Shown here: positions 1 to 9,436 of the stretch, in pieces
Layout of the letters: every line of letters starts with the position of its first letter
How positions within the stretch are numbered: the stretch's first letter is position 1
Origin: Methyloversatilis thermotolerans
Lineage (GTDB): Bacteria > Pseudomonadota > Gammaproteobacteria > Burkholderiales > Rhodocyclaceae
Assembly (NCBI RefSeq): GCF_000372885.1
Contig: NZ_KB889967.1
Location: forward strand, 1,544,555-1,608,554
Direction of reading: 5' to 3'
DNA length: 64,000 nt
The notes under the pieces: generated by a model
The model's database searches: none
What the model saw: only the letters and a program-made list of their open reading frames with translations
Told to the model about the DNA's origin: nothing
Translations under genes and position numbers: made by a program

Positions 1-193
1 GCGTGAAGCGCACGACGTCGTCGAAGCCGAACACCCCGGCCGTGCCCTTGATGGTATGCGCGGCGCGGAAGATGTCATTGATGAGTTCGCTGTCGTCGGG
101 CGCGCTTTCCAGCCCGAGCAGCGATTCTTCCATGCGGGTAAGCAGCTCGTCCGCTTCGGCGAAGAAGGCTTCGAGTGCGGGTTCCAGATTCAT
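1..193 (-). CDS. cheA: Chemotaxis histidine kinase CheA, N-terminal fragment (runs off the window)
   Basis: Only the first 64 residues are in the window; the gene continues beyond base 1. The visible part is a histidine phosphotransfer (Hpt/P1) domain: an acidic helix is followed by RAAHTIKGTAG, whose His is the phosphorylation site of CheA-type kinases. The start ATG is at 191-193, 31 bp after the stop of the STAS gene on the same strand. CheA autophosphorylates under receptor control and passes phosphate to CheY-type regulators. With an MCP, a CheY and a STAS protein upstream in the same direction, this is the fourth gene of a chemosensory operon. Family assignment is firm; which che system it belongs to cannot be decided from this fragment. 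Confidence 0.85.
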   Translation of the reverse strand, partial: MNLEPALEAFFAEADELLTRMEESLLGLESAPDDSELINDIFRAAHTIKGTAGVFGFDDVVRFT

Positions 194-224
194 GAGTCCG
201 TCCTTTCTGTGCGGGGGCAGCGAC

Positions 225-548
225 TCAGGCCGCCTGTGCGGGAACGACGACCGGATCGCCGAACACCGGGCTGAGCTGCATCAGATCCATCACTTCAAGG
301 ACGGCCTCGCTGTGTGCCACCAGGGAAAAGGCATGACCTTGTTTTTCTGCGGCGCGCTTGGCGGCAAGCAGTATCTGCACGCCGCTGCTGTCGATTTCGG
401 TCACGCGACCGAGGTGGATGCGCAGATCGCGCTTTTCCGACAGCACGCGCGTGAGCATGCCGTAGGTCTCCGCGGCGCCGAATATGGTCAGTTCGCCGAT
501 CATGGCCAGCTCTACCGTGGCGCCATCGTCACTGCGTTCGATTTCCAT
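225..548 (-). CDS. STAS-domain protein (anti-sigma factor antagonist type)
   Basis: A single STAS domain of 107 residues fills the protein. The conserved phosphoacceptor loop is visible as TEIDSSGVQILL near residues 50-61, where the Ser pair matches the phosphorylatable Ser of SpoIIAA-like proteins. It starts 14 bp after the stop of the CheY gene and lies between CheY and CheA, an arrangement common in proteobacterial che operons, where such proteins are thought to act as small regulatory modules. The start ATG at 546-548 is the only reasonable one. Its partner kinase or phosphatase is not identifiable here. Confidence 0.85.
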   Translation of the reverse strand: MEIERSDDGATVELAMIGELTIFGAAETYGMLTRVLSEKRDLRIHLGRVTEIDSSGVQILLAAKRAAEKQGHAFSLVAHSEAVLEVMDLMQLSPVFGDPVVVPAQAA

Positions 549-562
549 GGCGGACTCCCGGA

Positions 563-931
563 TCAGGGCAGGCAGAGCTTGGACACAGCCATCAGCATCT
601 GGTCCGGCTTGAACGGCTTCACCATCCAGGCCTTGGCGCCGGCCGCCTGGCCTTCCGCCTTCTTCGATTCCTGGTTCTCGGTGGTGAGCATGATGACCGG
701 CGTGAACTTGTAGGCGGCCAGCTTGCGCATTTCCTTCACGAAGGTGATGCCATCCATGTTCGGCATGTTCACGTCGCTGATCACCAGATGCACCTTCTGG
801 CCGGTGAGCTTGGACAGCGCGTCCTTGCCGTCGGCCGCCTCGAACACGTCATAGCCGGCGCTCTTCAGCGCAAGACTGACCACCTGGCGCAGCGACGACG
901 AGTCGTCGACCACCATGATTGTTTTTGCCAT
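563..931 (-). CDS. cheY: CheY-type single-domain response regulator
   Basis: A 122-residue receiver domain with no output domain. It shows the acidic pair in VVDDSSSLR, the phosphoacceptor Asp in VISDVNMPNMDG, the conserved Thr in MLTTE and the Lys in MVKPFKP, so the phosphorylation machinery looks complete. It is expected to be phosphorylated by the CheA encoded downstream and to act on the flagellar motor or another output. It starts 12 bp after the MCP stop codon, so it is co-transcribed with it. The sequence is canonical; only the exact system is uncertain. Confidence 0.92.
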   Translation of the reverse strand: MAKTIMVVDDSSSLRQVVSLALKSAGYDVFEAADGKDALSKLTGQKVHLVISDVNMPNMDGITFVKEMRKLAAYKFTPVIMLTTENQESKKAEGQAAGAKAWMVKPFKPDQMLMAVSKLCLP

Positions 932-943
932 CGCGTGAACTCC

Positions 944-2140
944 TCAGAAAAAGACGAGATCGTCACTGGCGGCCGCCTGGCCACCCTTGCCGCCTGCGTG
1001 ATTGCCCCGTTCCTCGGGGGTGGTGTAGCTGCGTTCCAGGTTGTCGATCAGCGGCTTCAGGTCGGGCGCCCGACCTTCCGGAGCCGAGGCGACGCGCTCG
1101 CCCAGCTCGTCCAGGCTGGCGCAGACATGGGCCAGCACCTGGTCTATGCGGTCCTGGAACTGCAGATGCGGCATCGTGGCCGCGATTTCCTGCTGTATGC
1201 CTTCGGCCTGATGCCGCAGTTCCGCGTTGGAGTGCTCGAGCACGTCGAGCAGCCGGGAAAAATCGGACAGCACGCCCTGGATGCTGGTCTCGGAAGTCTT
1301 GAAGGATTCGATGTCACGGCTGGTGGAGTTCTCCACCATGCGCGCCGACCTCACGATGGCGTCACTGACGAGCTGCGCCTTTTCCGCGATCTTGCGACCG
1401 GTGTCTCCGGACGCCGTCGACAGCTTGCGCACTTCGTCGGCGACCACCGCGAAACCGCGCCCTGCCTCGCCAGCGCGCGCCGCCTCGATCGCGGCATTGA
1501 GCGCCAGCAGATTGGTCTGGTCGGCCACCTGCTGCACCGAAGTCGCCATGCCGCGCAGGTCTTCCGCATAACTGGCCAGTTCGCGTATCTGCGCCAGCAC
1601 CTTGTTCTTGTCTTCCAGCGCGCCGGACATGCCGCTCAACACCTGGGTGAGCTGGCTCTGCGAGGACTTCAGTACCTGGTCGACCGCGGCCTGCGAGCCG
1701 TCCGCCGATGCTGCGCCGGAGGTCGACACCGCAGCGTCGAGGCGCGAAGCCAGTCCGGAGAAGCGCTGTACCAGTTCGCCGATGGCCACCTCGGCCTGCT
1801 GGCGCACGACCGATATCTGTCGCTTCCAGATCGGGGCGGCGGTGCCGGCCACCAGCTTGAGGTCACTTTCCAGTTCACCGATCACAGGATCGGCGCCGAC
1901 CGGTTCCGCCATGTCGCGGGGCATATCTTGAACAGATGTTCGTCCAAGTCTGAAGGCTGCCCATATTGCGACCGCACACAGCACGAGCAGCCCGCTCGCG
2001 CGGGCGGCAACAGGCATGCCAGCCGGCACGACTGCGAGTGCGCCCGCACCCGCTGCCGCGATGCCCTGAGCCAATATCAGCAAGGTTTTTGCCAAGTTCT
2101 TCACTCCCTCAATAGAGGCCGTTCGGCGCGACCGTCGCAC
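944..2140 (-). CDS. Methyl-accepting chemotaxis protein (short cytoplasmic-type receptor)
   Basis: A 398-residue receptor with hydrophobic stretches at about residues 18-36 and 46-62, then a helical region and an MCP signalling domain. The hairpin tip that contacts CheA/CheW is clear ([18 protein letters not shown] near residues 208-225, then [14 protein letters not shown]). No sizeable periplasmic domain is present, so it probably senses an intracellular or membrane-derived signal. The chosen start is a GTG at 2138-2140 preceded by GAGGGG about 10 nt upstream; a second in-frame GTG at 2102-2104 is possible. It is the first gene of the che-type operon and the likely input for the CheY and CheA encoded after it. 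Confidence 0.9.
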   Translation of the reverse strand: MRRSRRTASIEGVKNLAKTLLILAQGIAAAGAGALAVVPAGMPVAARASGLLVLCAVAIWAAFRLGRTSVQDMPRDMAEPVGADPVIGELESDLKLVAGTAAPIWKRQISVVRQQAEVAIGELVQRFSGLASRLDAAVSTSGAASADGSQAAVDQVLKSSQSQLTQVLSGMSGALEDKNKVLAQIRELASYAEDLRGMATSVQQVADQTNLLALNAAIEAARAGEAGRGFAVVADEVRKLSTASGDTGRKIAEKAQLVSDAIVRSARMVENSTSRDIESFKTSETSIQGVLSDFSRLLDVLEHSNAELRHQAEGIQQEIAATMPHLQFQDRIDQVLAHVCASLDELGERVASAPEGRAPDLKPLIDNLERSYTTPEERGNHAGGKGGQAAASDDLVFF

Positions 2141-2325
2141 ATTGACGTTGCCCCTCTAGGCACATTTACGACCTGTACGCGTACGGACTTAAGCTCTTTA
2201 TGCGGGGATATCTCCACGCGCCGGCGCGACCAGCCGTGAGTTCGGTGACTGTGGATATCCGAAGCGGTCGGGCTCCCGCTCCGACGTATGATCGGCACGC
2301 TCCCTCAAGCCCCGACATCCCCTTG

Positions 2326-4248
2326 ATGAGTTCGCTGCCGCATCCCCCGCTGCGTCCCGCTCCGCCCGCTGCCAGCCACGGCTGGTACTGGATGCTGCCG
2401 CGCGTGGCGGTGGTGCTGTTCCTGCTGGCCATTACCGCGCTGATCGGGTGGCTGCACGAGCAGGACCGCGAAGACCAGCGTCAGGCCATGATCAGCGATG
2501 TGCTGTGGATGGAGCAGGACCTGCGCTTCCATCTCGACCGCAACGCGGAACTCATGGCACAGCTCGGCCGCGAGCGCCTGGAACGGCAGCTCGACGCGTA
2601 CGCGTTCGAACTGCGTGCGCGCAACCTGATCGCCAATGGTCACGGTCTGGTTGCGGTCGAGCCGCAGGACAGCTCTGTTGTGGACGACCCCGATCTTGCC
2701 GGTCCGGCCCGCCTCGCCAGCCAGCTCGGGCGACCGGTCTATCTGCCGCCTCATCTGATCGGCGGCGATGTCCATTTCGATGTCCTCGTGCCACTGGGCA
2801 GCGATGAAGGCTGGGTCAGGGGACGCTATGCGATCAGCCAGATGCTGGCGCAATCGATTCCCTGGTGGTTTGCCGAGCGCTACAAGCTGGACGTGATCGA
2901 CAATGTCGAAACCGTGCTGGCGAGCAAATCCAAGGTCGACGCGCGCCAGGACGAATTGAGCTACGCCCTGTCCTTCGATCCTCCGGGACATGGCCTGCGC
3001 CTGCGCGTCACCGCCTATCACACTGAAACGCGGCTGCTGCCGGCGCTGCTGGTGGCCACCATCGTCTGTCTGGCCATGGCCATGCTGTGGAGCATGTGGG
3101 CGCTGCGCCGCCATCTCGCGCGCCGTCTCGAGGCCGAGCAGGCGCTGCGGGCGGAACACGCCTTCCGCAGCGCGATGGAGAATTCGCTGGTGATCGGCCT
3201 GCGCGCACGCGACCTCGAAGGACGCATCACCCATGTCAATACCGCCTTCTGCCGCATGGTGGGGTGGAGCGAACGGGAACTGATGGCCATGCGTCCGCCC
3301 ATGCCCTACTGGGCACCGGAGCAGGCCGAGGAGATACGTGCGCTGCACGACGAAATCCTGCAGGGCGGCGCGTTGTCGCATGAAGCGATCGAACTGAAGT
3401 TCGTGCGCCGCAATGGCGAGCGCTTCGACGTGCTCATCACCGAAGCGCCTCTGGTCGATGCCGACGGTCGCCATGTGGGCTGGATGAGTTCGGTGCAGGA
3501 CATCACCGAACGCAAGCAGGCGGAAGAGCTGTATCGGCAGCAGCAGGAAAAGATGGCCTTCACCGGCCGCCTCATCACCATGGGCGAAATGGCCTCCACG
3601 CTGGCCCACGAACTGAACCAGCCCTTGTCGGCCATATCGAGCTACAGCACCGCCTGCCTGAACATGCTGGAGCACGGACAGGCCGATGCCGGCGAGTTGC
3701 GCGAGCCGCTGGCGCGAATGAATGCACAGGCGCGGCGCGCGGGTACCATCATCCGTCGCGTCCATGAGTTCGTGCGCCGTTCGGAACCCAAGCGGCTGCC
3801 CTGCTCGCTCAATCACGTGGTCGAGGAGGCGGTCGGCCTGATCGAAGCCGATGCGCGCAAGCGCGACATCCGCATCAGCACCTCGCTGGCCGGTCAGTTG
3901 CCCGACGTACGGGCGGACCGCGTGATGATGGAACAGGTGCTGCTCAACCTGATACGCAATGGCATGGACGCGATGGCGGATGTCGATGCCGGTCGCCGCC
4001 GCCTGCTGATACAGACCAGCGCCGACGGCAGTGGCGTACAGGTCGCGGTGCGCGACCATGGTCGCGGCATCGCACCCGACCTGGGAGACAAGCTTTTCGC
4101 CCCCTTCTTCACCACCAAGCCGGATGGCATGGGCATGGGCCTGAACATCTGCCGTTCCATCGTCGAACTGCACCACGGGCGGCTGTGGTACGAAAACGCG
4201 GACGGCGGAGGCACCGTTTTCATCATGAAATTGCCGATCGATGCCTGA
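2326..4248 (+). CDS. Membrane PAS-domain sensor histidine kinase
   Basis: About 640 residues from the ATG at 2326. Layout: a transmembrane helix near residues 25-45, an extracytoplasmic sensory region of about 200 residues, a second membrane helix (LLVATIVCLAMAMLWSMWAL), a PAS domain with a PAC tail (VQDITERKQAEE), then a HisKA domain whose phosphoacceptor His lies in STLAHELNQPLSAIS, and an HATPase domain (NLIRNGMDAM, DHGRGIAP, TTKPDGMGMGLNICRS). The HELNQPL box and short C terminus resemble the DctB/FixL/TodS-type group. The next gene overlaps it by 8 bp and encodes a FixJ-type regulator, so the two form a cognate pair. The signal is unknown. Longer N-terminal extensions are possible in frame but lack a good start. 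Confidence 0.9.
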   Translation: MSSLPHPPLRPAPPAASHGWYWMLPRVAVVLFLLAITALIGWLHEQDREDQRQAMISDVLWMEQDLRFHLDRNAELMAQLGRERLERQLDAYAFELRARNLIANGHGLVAVEPQDSSVVDDPDLAGPARLASQLGRPVYLPPHLIGGDVHFDVLVPLGSDEGWVRGRYAISQMLAQSIPWWFAERYKLDVIDNVETVLASKSKVDARQDELSYALSFDPPGHGLRLRVTAYHTETRLLPALLVATIVCLAMAMLWSMWALRRHLARRLEAEQALRAEHAFRSAMENSLVIGLRARDLEGRITHVNTAFCRMVGWSERELMAMRPPMPYWAPEQAEEIRALHDEILQGGALSHEAIELKFVRRNGERFDVLITEAPLVDADGRHVGWMSSVQDITERKQAEELYRQQQEKMAFTGRLITMGEMASTLAHELNQPLSAISSYSTACLNMLEHGQADAGELREPLARMNAQARRAGTIIRRVHEFVRRSEPKRLPCSLNHVVEEAVGLIEADARKRDIRISTSLAGQLPDVRADRVMMEQVLLNLIRNGMDAMADVDAGRRRLLIQTSADGSGVQVAVRDHGRGIAPDLGDKLFAPFFTTKPDGMGMGLNICRSIVELHHGRLWYENADGGGTVFIMKLPIDA

Positions 4249-4846
4249 GCACGACCAGATCCACATCGTCGACGACGACGAAGCCATCCGCGATGCGCTG
4301 GGCTGGCTGTTCCGTTCGCGCGGCCACACGGTGCGCTTGTGGCCATCTGCGGAGGCTCTGATCGACAGCGGCGAACTCGGCCGCTGCGGCTGCCTGGTGC
4401 TGGACATCCGCATGGAGGGCATGAGCGGACTGGAACTGTTCGCCTGGCTGGGCGAACACGGTCACCGCATGCCCGTCATCTTCCTGACCGGCCACGGCGA
4501 TGTGCCGATGGCCGTCGCCGCATTGAAACAGGGCGCGTTCGACTTCGTCGAAAAGCCCTTCAACGACAACGATCTGGTCGACCGCGCGGTCGCTGCGCTC
4601 GAACAGCACCGGCAGAGCGCGGCGCGCCGTCTCGCCGAACGCGAGCTGGAAGAGCGCCTGGCCCAGCTCACCAGCCGCGAGATCGAGGTGATGGAACGCA
4701 TCCTGGCCGGCCAGATGAACAAGGTGATCGCCAGCGATCTCGGTGTCACCATGCGCACCGTCGAAGTCCACCGCGCGCGCATCTTCGAAAAGATGGGCGT
4801 GCGTTCCGCAGTGGAACTCGCCCAGGTGCTCGCCAGCCGGAAGTAG
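4241..4846 (+). CDS. FixJ/NarL-type two-component response regulator
   Basis: 201 residues: an N-terminal receiver (acidic residues in HIVDDDEAIRD, phosphoacceptor Asp in LVLDIRMEGMSG, Lys in FVEKPFND) and a C-terminal LuxR-type helix-turn-helix (LTSREIEVMERILAGQMNK, then AVELAQVL). The start overlaps the kinase stop by 8 bp, so translation is coupled and the pair is almost certainly cognate. FixJ-type regulators activate transcription on phosphorylation. The target is not evident, because the gene downstream converges and the space between is filled by a repeat array. Confidence 0.92.
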   Translation: MPEHDQIHIVDDDEAIRDALGWLFRSRGHTVRLWPSAEALIDSGELGRCGCLVLDIRMEGMSGLELFAWLGEHGHRMPVIFLTGHGDVPMAVAALKQGAFDFVEKPFNDNDLVDRAVAALEQHRQSAARRLAERELEERLAQLTSREIEVMERILAGQMNKVIASDLGVTMRTVEVHRARIFEKMGVRSAVELAQVLASRK

Positions 4847-4854
4847 GCGCCGAC

Positions 4855-5680
4855 TTCGCTCGAGGCTGAATCGCGGGCAAGCCCGCTCCCACCAAACCCC
4901 GGCGCCGTTCGTGATCGGCGAGAGCTTTTGTGGGAGCGGCCTCTTGCCGCGATGCGGGCCATGCCGGCCGCGGGCTTCGTTCGAGGCTGCATCGCGGGCA
5001 AGCCCGCTCCCGCCAAACCCGGCGTCCGTTCGTGATCGGCGAGAGCTTTTGTGGGAGCGGCCTCTGGCCGCGATGCGGGCCATGCCGGCCGCCGGCTTCG
5101 TTCGAGGCTGCATCGCGGGCAAGCCCGCTCCCACCAAACCCCGGCTCCATTCATGATCGGCGAGAGCTTTTGTGGGAGCGGCCTCTGGCCGCGATGCGGG
5201 CCATACCGGCCGCCGGCTTCGTTCGAAGCTGCATCGCGGGCAAGCCCGCTCCCACCAAACCCCGCGTCCGTTCGTGATCGGCGAGAGCTGTTGTGGGAGC
5301 GGCCTCTGGCCGCGATGCGGGCCATACCGGCCGCCGGGCTCGTTCGAGGCTGCATCGCGGGCAAGCCCGCTTCCACCAAACCCCGGCTCCGATGACGGTT
5401 CGGGCGAGTTCTTGTGGGAGCGGCCTCTGGCCGCGATGGGGCTTATGCGGGTCGCTGGCTTCGTTCGAGGCTGAATCGCGGGCAAGCCCGCTCCCGCCAA
5501 ACCCCGGCTCCGTTCGTGATCGGCGAGAGCTTTTGTGGGAGCGGCCTCTGGCCGCGATGCGGGCCATGCCGGCCGCGGGCTTCGTTCGAGGCTGAATCGC
5601 GGGCAAGCCCGCTCCCACCAAACCCCGGCTCCGTTCGCGATCGGCGAGAGCTTTTGTGGGAGCGGCCTCTGGCCGCGATG
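4855..5680. repeat. REP-type repeat array 1: about seven 121-bp units, inverted relative to the other arrays
   Basis: Each unit has two imperfect palindromes: GCGGGCAAGCCCGCTCCCA and TGGGAGCGGCCTCTGGCCGC. The second recurs at 4931, 5052, 5173, 5294, 5415, 5536 and 5657, an exact 121-bp period. The units read as the reverse complement of those at 21.6, 24.3 and 62.7 kb. The array fills the gap between two convergent gene ends. Its spacer (GAGAGCTTTTG type) differs from the other arrays, so units within an array resemble each other more than units between arrays. Several long open frames run through it on both strands; they are by-products of GC-rich repeats and not genes. No RAYT transposase gene is in the window. 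Confidence 0.93.
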
Positions 5681-5699
5681 CAGCGACAGCGGACGGGCG

Positions 5700-7484
5700 C
5701 TACAGTCCTGCCATTTCGTCGAGCACGGCGTCGCTGCCTTCGCACACGGTGCGAGCCAACCCTTCGCACTCGGTCAGCACGTGATCGGCATAGAAGCGCG
5801 CCGACACGATACGCGCATGCAGGAAGGCTGCGTCGCCATCACCCCGTTCCAGAAGCTCATGGGACCTGAGAGCGGCACGCAGCAGTTGCCAGCCACCGAC
5901 GACACGACCGAACAGCATGAGCAAAGGCACCGCGCCCGCCAGCGCCAGGCGCATGTCCGCCCCCCATGTCGCGAGCACATGGCCGGTGGCGCGTTCCAGC
6001 GCATCGATCGCTTCACGAAACCGGCGAGCGACCGGCTGCAACGGCACCGGCAGATCGCTGGCGGCGAGCGCGCGCATGCGCTCCACCAGCGCATGCATGG
6101 CGGCCCCCTTGTCGCGAACGATCTTGCGTCCGACCAGGTCATTCGCCTGGATGCCGGTCGTGCCTTCGTAAATGGTGGTGATGCGCGCATCGCGCAGGTA
6201 TTGCGCAGCGCCGGTTTCCTCGATATAGCCCATGCCGCCGTGAACCTGCACGCCGAGCGAGGCGATGTCGACCGCGGTTTCCGTGCTCCAGCCCTTCACC
6301 ACGGGAATCATCAGTTCGACAAAAACCTGTGCTTCGGCGCGCTGCGCCGGATCAGGATGGCGCGCCGCGCAATCGCGTGCGGCCGCGGTGACTGCCGCTA
6401 CCAGTCGCATCGCATCCACCTGCGACTTCATGCGCAACAGCATGCGGCGGACGTCGGGATGGCGCACGATGGCCACCCGCCCGCCGCCGCGCATACCGGC
6501 TTCGCTGCCCTGCATGCGCTCGTTGGCATACCGGTGCGCGCGCTGCCAGGCCCGCTCGGCCACAGCGATGCCTTGCAGGCCGACCGCGAAGCGCGCGGCA
6601 TTCATCATGATGAACATGTATTCGATGCCGCGGTTCTCCTCGCCGCACAGCCAGCCGGTGGCACCCTCACCGTCGCCATAGGCCATGACGCAGGTGGGGC
6701 TGGCGTGGATGCCCAGCTTGTGTTCCAGCGACACGCAGCGCAGATCGTTGCGCGCACCCGGATGGCCATCCGCATCGGGAATGAACTTGGGCACGATGAA
6801 CAGCGAAAGGCCCTTCACGCCTTCCGGCGCGCCCGGTGTGCGGGCAAGCACCAGATGCACGATATTGGATGCCAGTTCGTGCTCGCCGAAGGTAATGAAT
6901 ATCTTCTGTCCGAACAGCCGCCAGCTTCCATCCGGCCGCGGTTCGGCACGCGTGCGCACCGCCGCGAGGTCGGAGCCGGCCTGCGGTTCGGTCAGGTTCA
7001 TGGTGCCCGCCCACTCGCCGCTCACCATGCGCGACAGGTAGAGCGCCTTCTGCGCCTCGCTGCCGCACAGCGCCAGCGCCTCGATGGCGCCGGCGGTGAG
7101 CAGCGGACACAGAGAGAACGCCATATTGGCGCCCATCACCATTTCCTGTATCTGGGTGACCACCAGATGCGGCATGCCGGCGCCACCATGGGCCGGATCG
7201 CAGCCCATGCCGTTCCAGCCGTTGTCCGCCCACGCGCGATAGGCGGCCTGGAAACCATCGGGCAACGTCACCCGGCCGTCCTCACCCAGCGATGCGCCCA
7301 CGCGGTCGCCGACGCGGTTCAGGGGCGACAGCAGTTCGCCGGTCAGCCGGGCCGCTTCTTCCAGCATGGCATCGACCACGTCGCGACTGGCGTCCTCGTA
7401 CCCGGGCAGCGCCACCACCTCGTCCAGTCCGGCCAGATCGAGGGCTAACCGCATGTCCTGCAGCGGTGCGATGTATTCGCTCAT
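5700..7484 (-). CDS. Acyl-CoA dehydrogenase (long, about 594-residue type)
   Basis: A flavoprotein that oxidises an acyl-CoA thioester to the 2-enoyl-CoA and passes electrons to ETF. N-terminal, middle (MNLTEPQAGSDL, then GQKIFITFGEHEL) and C-terminal acyl-CoA dehydrogenase domains are in order; the C-terminal region has GGMGYIEETGAAQYLRDARI and TTIYEGTTGIQANDL, including the Glu of the YEGT motif that acts as base in many family members. A further tail of about 130 residues marks the long subgroup found with DmdC-like enzymes. The ATG at 7482-7484 was chosen because GGAGGAGGAG lies just upstream. It follows etfB and etfA in the same direction, so enzyme and electron acceptor are probably co-expressed. 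Substrate unknown. Confidence 0.93.
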   Translation of the reverse strand: MSEYIAPLQDMRLALDLAGLDEVVALPGYEDASRDVVDAMLEEAARLTGELLSPLNRVGDRVGASLGEDGRVTLPDGFQAAYRAWADNGWNGMGCDPAHGGAGMPHLVVTQIQEMVMGANMAFSLCPLLTAGAIEALALCGSEAQKALYLSRMVSGEWAGTMNLTEPQAGSDLAAVRTRAEPRPDGSWRLFGQKIFITFGEHELASNIVHLVLARTPGAPEGVKGLSLFIVPKFIPDADGHPGARNDLRCVSLEHKLGIHASPTCVMAYGDGEGATGWLCGEENRGIEYMFIMMNAARFAVGLQGIAVAERAWQRAHRYANERMQGSEAGMRGGGRVAIVRHPDVRRMLLRMKSQVDAMRLVAAVTAAARDCAARHPDPAQRAEAQVFVELMIPVVKGWSTETAVDIASLGVQVHGGMGYIEETGAAQYLRDARITTIYEGTTGIQANDLVGRKIVRDKGAAMHALVERMRALAASDLPVPLQPVARRFREAIDALERATGHVLATWGADMRLALAGAVPLLMLFGRVVGGWQLLRAALRSHELLERGDGDAAFLHARIVSARFYADHVLTECEGLARTVCEGSDAVLDEMAGL

Positions 7485-7607
7485 CGGCAACTCCTCCTCC
7501 GGGCTCTGACGGCCCTGTAGGGATCTACACCTGCCAGGCCGCGCACCGCGGCCATGCCTCGGTGAGCGAGCGGTCCAACCGGCCCGGAAACGGACCTGAC
7601 CGCCTGA

Positions 7608-8543
7608 TCAGCCCAGCGCCTCCACCAGTTGCGGCACCAGTTCGAACAGATCGCCGACCAGACCGTAGTCGGCCACCTGGAAAATGGGCGCGTCGGCGTC
7701 CTTGTTGATCGCCACGATCACCTTGGAATCCTTCATGCCGGCCAGATGCTGGATGGCACCCGACACGCCGATCGCGACATACAGGTCAGGCGCCACGATC
7801 TTGCCGGTCTGCCCGACCTGGAAATCGTTCGGCGCGTAGCCGGCATCGACCGCCGCGCGACTGGCGCCCATTGCGGCGCCCAGCTTGTCGGCCAGCGGCT
7901 CGAGCACGCTGCGATAGGCCTCGGCGCTGCCCAGCGCGCGACCGCCGGTCACCACGACACGGGCGTTGCCCAGTTCCGGTCGCGGCGAAGTCGACAGTTC
8001 CTGCGACACGAAGGCCGACAGCGGGCTGGGTGGCGGCGCCTGCAGGGCCTCGACCGGCGCATTGCCGCCGGAAGCGGTCACCGGATCGAAGGCGGTCGCG
8101 CGTACCGTGATCACCTTCACCGCATCGGCGCTCTGCACCGTGGCGAGCGCATTGCCGGCGTAGATCGGGCGCACGAAGGTATCGGCCGACACCACCTCGA
8201 CGATGTCGGATACCTGGGCCACATCCAGCGTGGCCGCCACGCGCGGCATGAAGTTCTTGCCGAAGCTGCCGGACGGCGCCAGGACATGGGAATGTCCGGC
8301 GGCCGCGATCAGCGCGACGGCCGCCATATCCTCGGCGGTGGGGTGCGCCAGATGCGGCGCATCGGCGCTCAGCACGCGCGCCACGCCCGGCAGCGCGGCC
8401 GCCGCAGCAGCGGCACCGGCGCACTCGCTGCCCGCCACCAGCACGGTGACCGGGCCGCCTATCTTCGCCGCCGCCGTCAGCGTGTTCAGGGTGGCCGGGC
8501 GCAGCCCGGCGTTGTCGTGTTCTGCAATGACCAGAATGCTCAT
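7608..8543 (-). CDS. etfA: Electron transfer flavoprotein alpha subunit
   Basis: 311 residues with the N-terminal ETF domain ([11 protein letters not shown]) and the C-terminal FAD-binding domain: [38 protein letters not shown] and [19 protein letters not shown]. EtfA binds FAD and, with EtfB, carries electrons from acyl-CoA dehydrogenases to ETF-ubiquinone oxidoreductase in the membrane. It starts 12 bp after the etfB stop and is followed after 123 bp by the acyl-CoA dehydrogenase. Sequence and length are canonical. Confidence 0.96.
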   Translation of the reverse strand: MSILVIAEHDNAGLRPATLNTLTAAAKIGGPVTVLVAGSECAGAAAAAAALPGVARVLSADAPHLAHPTAEDMAAVALIAAAGHSHVLAPSGSFGKNFMPRVAATLDVAQVSDIVEVVSADTFVRPIYAGNALATVQSADAVKVITVRATAFDPVTASGGNAPVEALQAPPPSPLSAFVSQELSTSPRPELGNARVVVTGGRALGSAEAYRSVLEPLADKLGAAMGASRAAVDAGYAPNDFQVGQTGKIVAPDLYVAIGVSGAIQHLAGMKDSKVIVAINKDADAPIFQVADYGLVGDLFELVPQLVEALG

Positions 8544-8555
8544 GCGGGCGGCTCC

Positions 8556-9308
8556 TCAGCGCAGCACTTTGGCTTCGTCGCGCAGCTTCGCGACCAGTTC
8601 GGCGACCGACGCCAGCTTGACGCCGGCCGCGCGCTTCGGCGGCTCGGCGACCTTCAGCGTCTTCAGGCGCGGTGTCACATCGACCCCCAGTTCGTCCGGC
8701 GTCACGGTATCCAGCGGCTTCTTCTTGGCCTTCATGATGTTGGGCAGGCTGGCGAAGCGCGGTTCGTTCAGCCGCAGATCGGTGGTGATGACCGCGGGCA
8801 GCGCCACGCTCACCGTTTCCAGACCACCGTCGATCTCGCGCGTGACCGACGCCCGGTTGTCGCCGATCTGCACCCTGGACGCGAAGGCCGCCTGGCCCCA
8901 GCCCAGCAGCGCGGCCAGCATCTGGCCGGTCTGGTTGGCGTCGTCGTCGATCGCCTGCTTGCCGCAGATCACCAGATGGGGCTGTTCGCGCCCGACCACC
9001 GCCTTCAGCAGCCTGGCCACCGCCAGCGGCTGCAGTTCCGCGTCGCTGCTGACATGAAGGGCGCGGTCCGCGCCCAGCGCCATGCCGGTGCGCAAGGTGT
9101 CGACGCAGCCAGCCACGCCGCAGGACACCAGCACCACTTCGCTGGCCACCCCGGCTTCGCGCAGTCGCACTGCCTCTTCCACCGCGATTTCGTCGAACGG
9201 ATTCATCGACATCTTCACGTTCGCCGTTTCGACCCCGCTGCCGTCGGCCGCGACGCGGATCTTCACGTTGTAATCGATCACCCGTTTGACCGGGACCAGA
9301 ATTTTCAT
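8556..9308 (-). CDS. etfB: Electron transfer flavoprotein beta subunit
   Basis: 250 residues from the ATG at 9306-9308, preceded by AGGAG about 8 nt upstream; an upstream in-frame start would add residues unlike the family. The family N terminus [18 protein letters not shown] is followed by [20 protein letters not shown] and the AMP-binding region [24 protein letters not shown]. EtfB forms the heterodimer with EtfA. It is the first gene of the etfB-etfA-acyl-CoA dehydrogenase operon and faces a TetR gene across 128 bp that contain a perfect palindrome. Confidence 0.96.
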   Translation of the reverse strand: MKILVPVKRVIDYNVKIRVAADGSGVETANVKMSMNPFDEIAVEEAVRLREAGVASEVVLVSCGVAGCVDTLRTGMALGADRALHVSSDAELQPLAVARLLKAVVGREQPHLVICGKQAIDDDANQTGQMLAALLGWGQAAFASRVQIGDNRASVTREIDGGLETVSVALPAVITTDLRLNEPRFASLPNIMKAKKKPLDTVTPDELGVDVTPRLKTLKVAEPPKRAAGVKLASVAELVAKLRDEAKVLR

Positions 9309-9382
9309 CGAGGCATCTCCTGCACAGGCACAAAACCGCACATTCCATCGCTCCGCACAGCGCAGAGCACGATGTCAGTATC

Positions 9383-9398
9383 CATACGCTAGCGTATG
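9383..9398. promoter_or_regulatory. Perfect 16-bp palindrome, probable TetR-family operator
   Basis: CATACGCTAGCGTATG reads identically on both strands. It lies between divergent etfB (start 9308) and the TetR gene (start 9437), the usual place for an operator bound by the divergently encoded repressor. The palindrome is directly visible; the regulatory role is inferred. The same site could control both directions. Confidence 0.7.
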
Positions 9399-9436
9399 CT
9401 AGTCGCCGGGGTCAATACGAAAAACGGAATAGCTTC

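Noticed and set aside
4855..5680. CRISPR array
   Set aside because: The repeat is 121 bp with two internal palindromes and the intervals are also repeats; there are no unique spacers and no cas genes.
5535..7448. 637-residue plus-strand frame opposite the acyl-CoA dehydrogenase
   Set aside because: Antisense shadow with no recognisable motif; the opposite strand has the complete enzyme.
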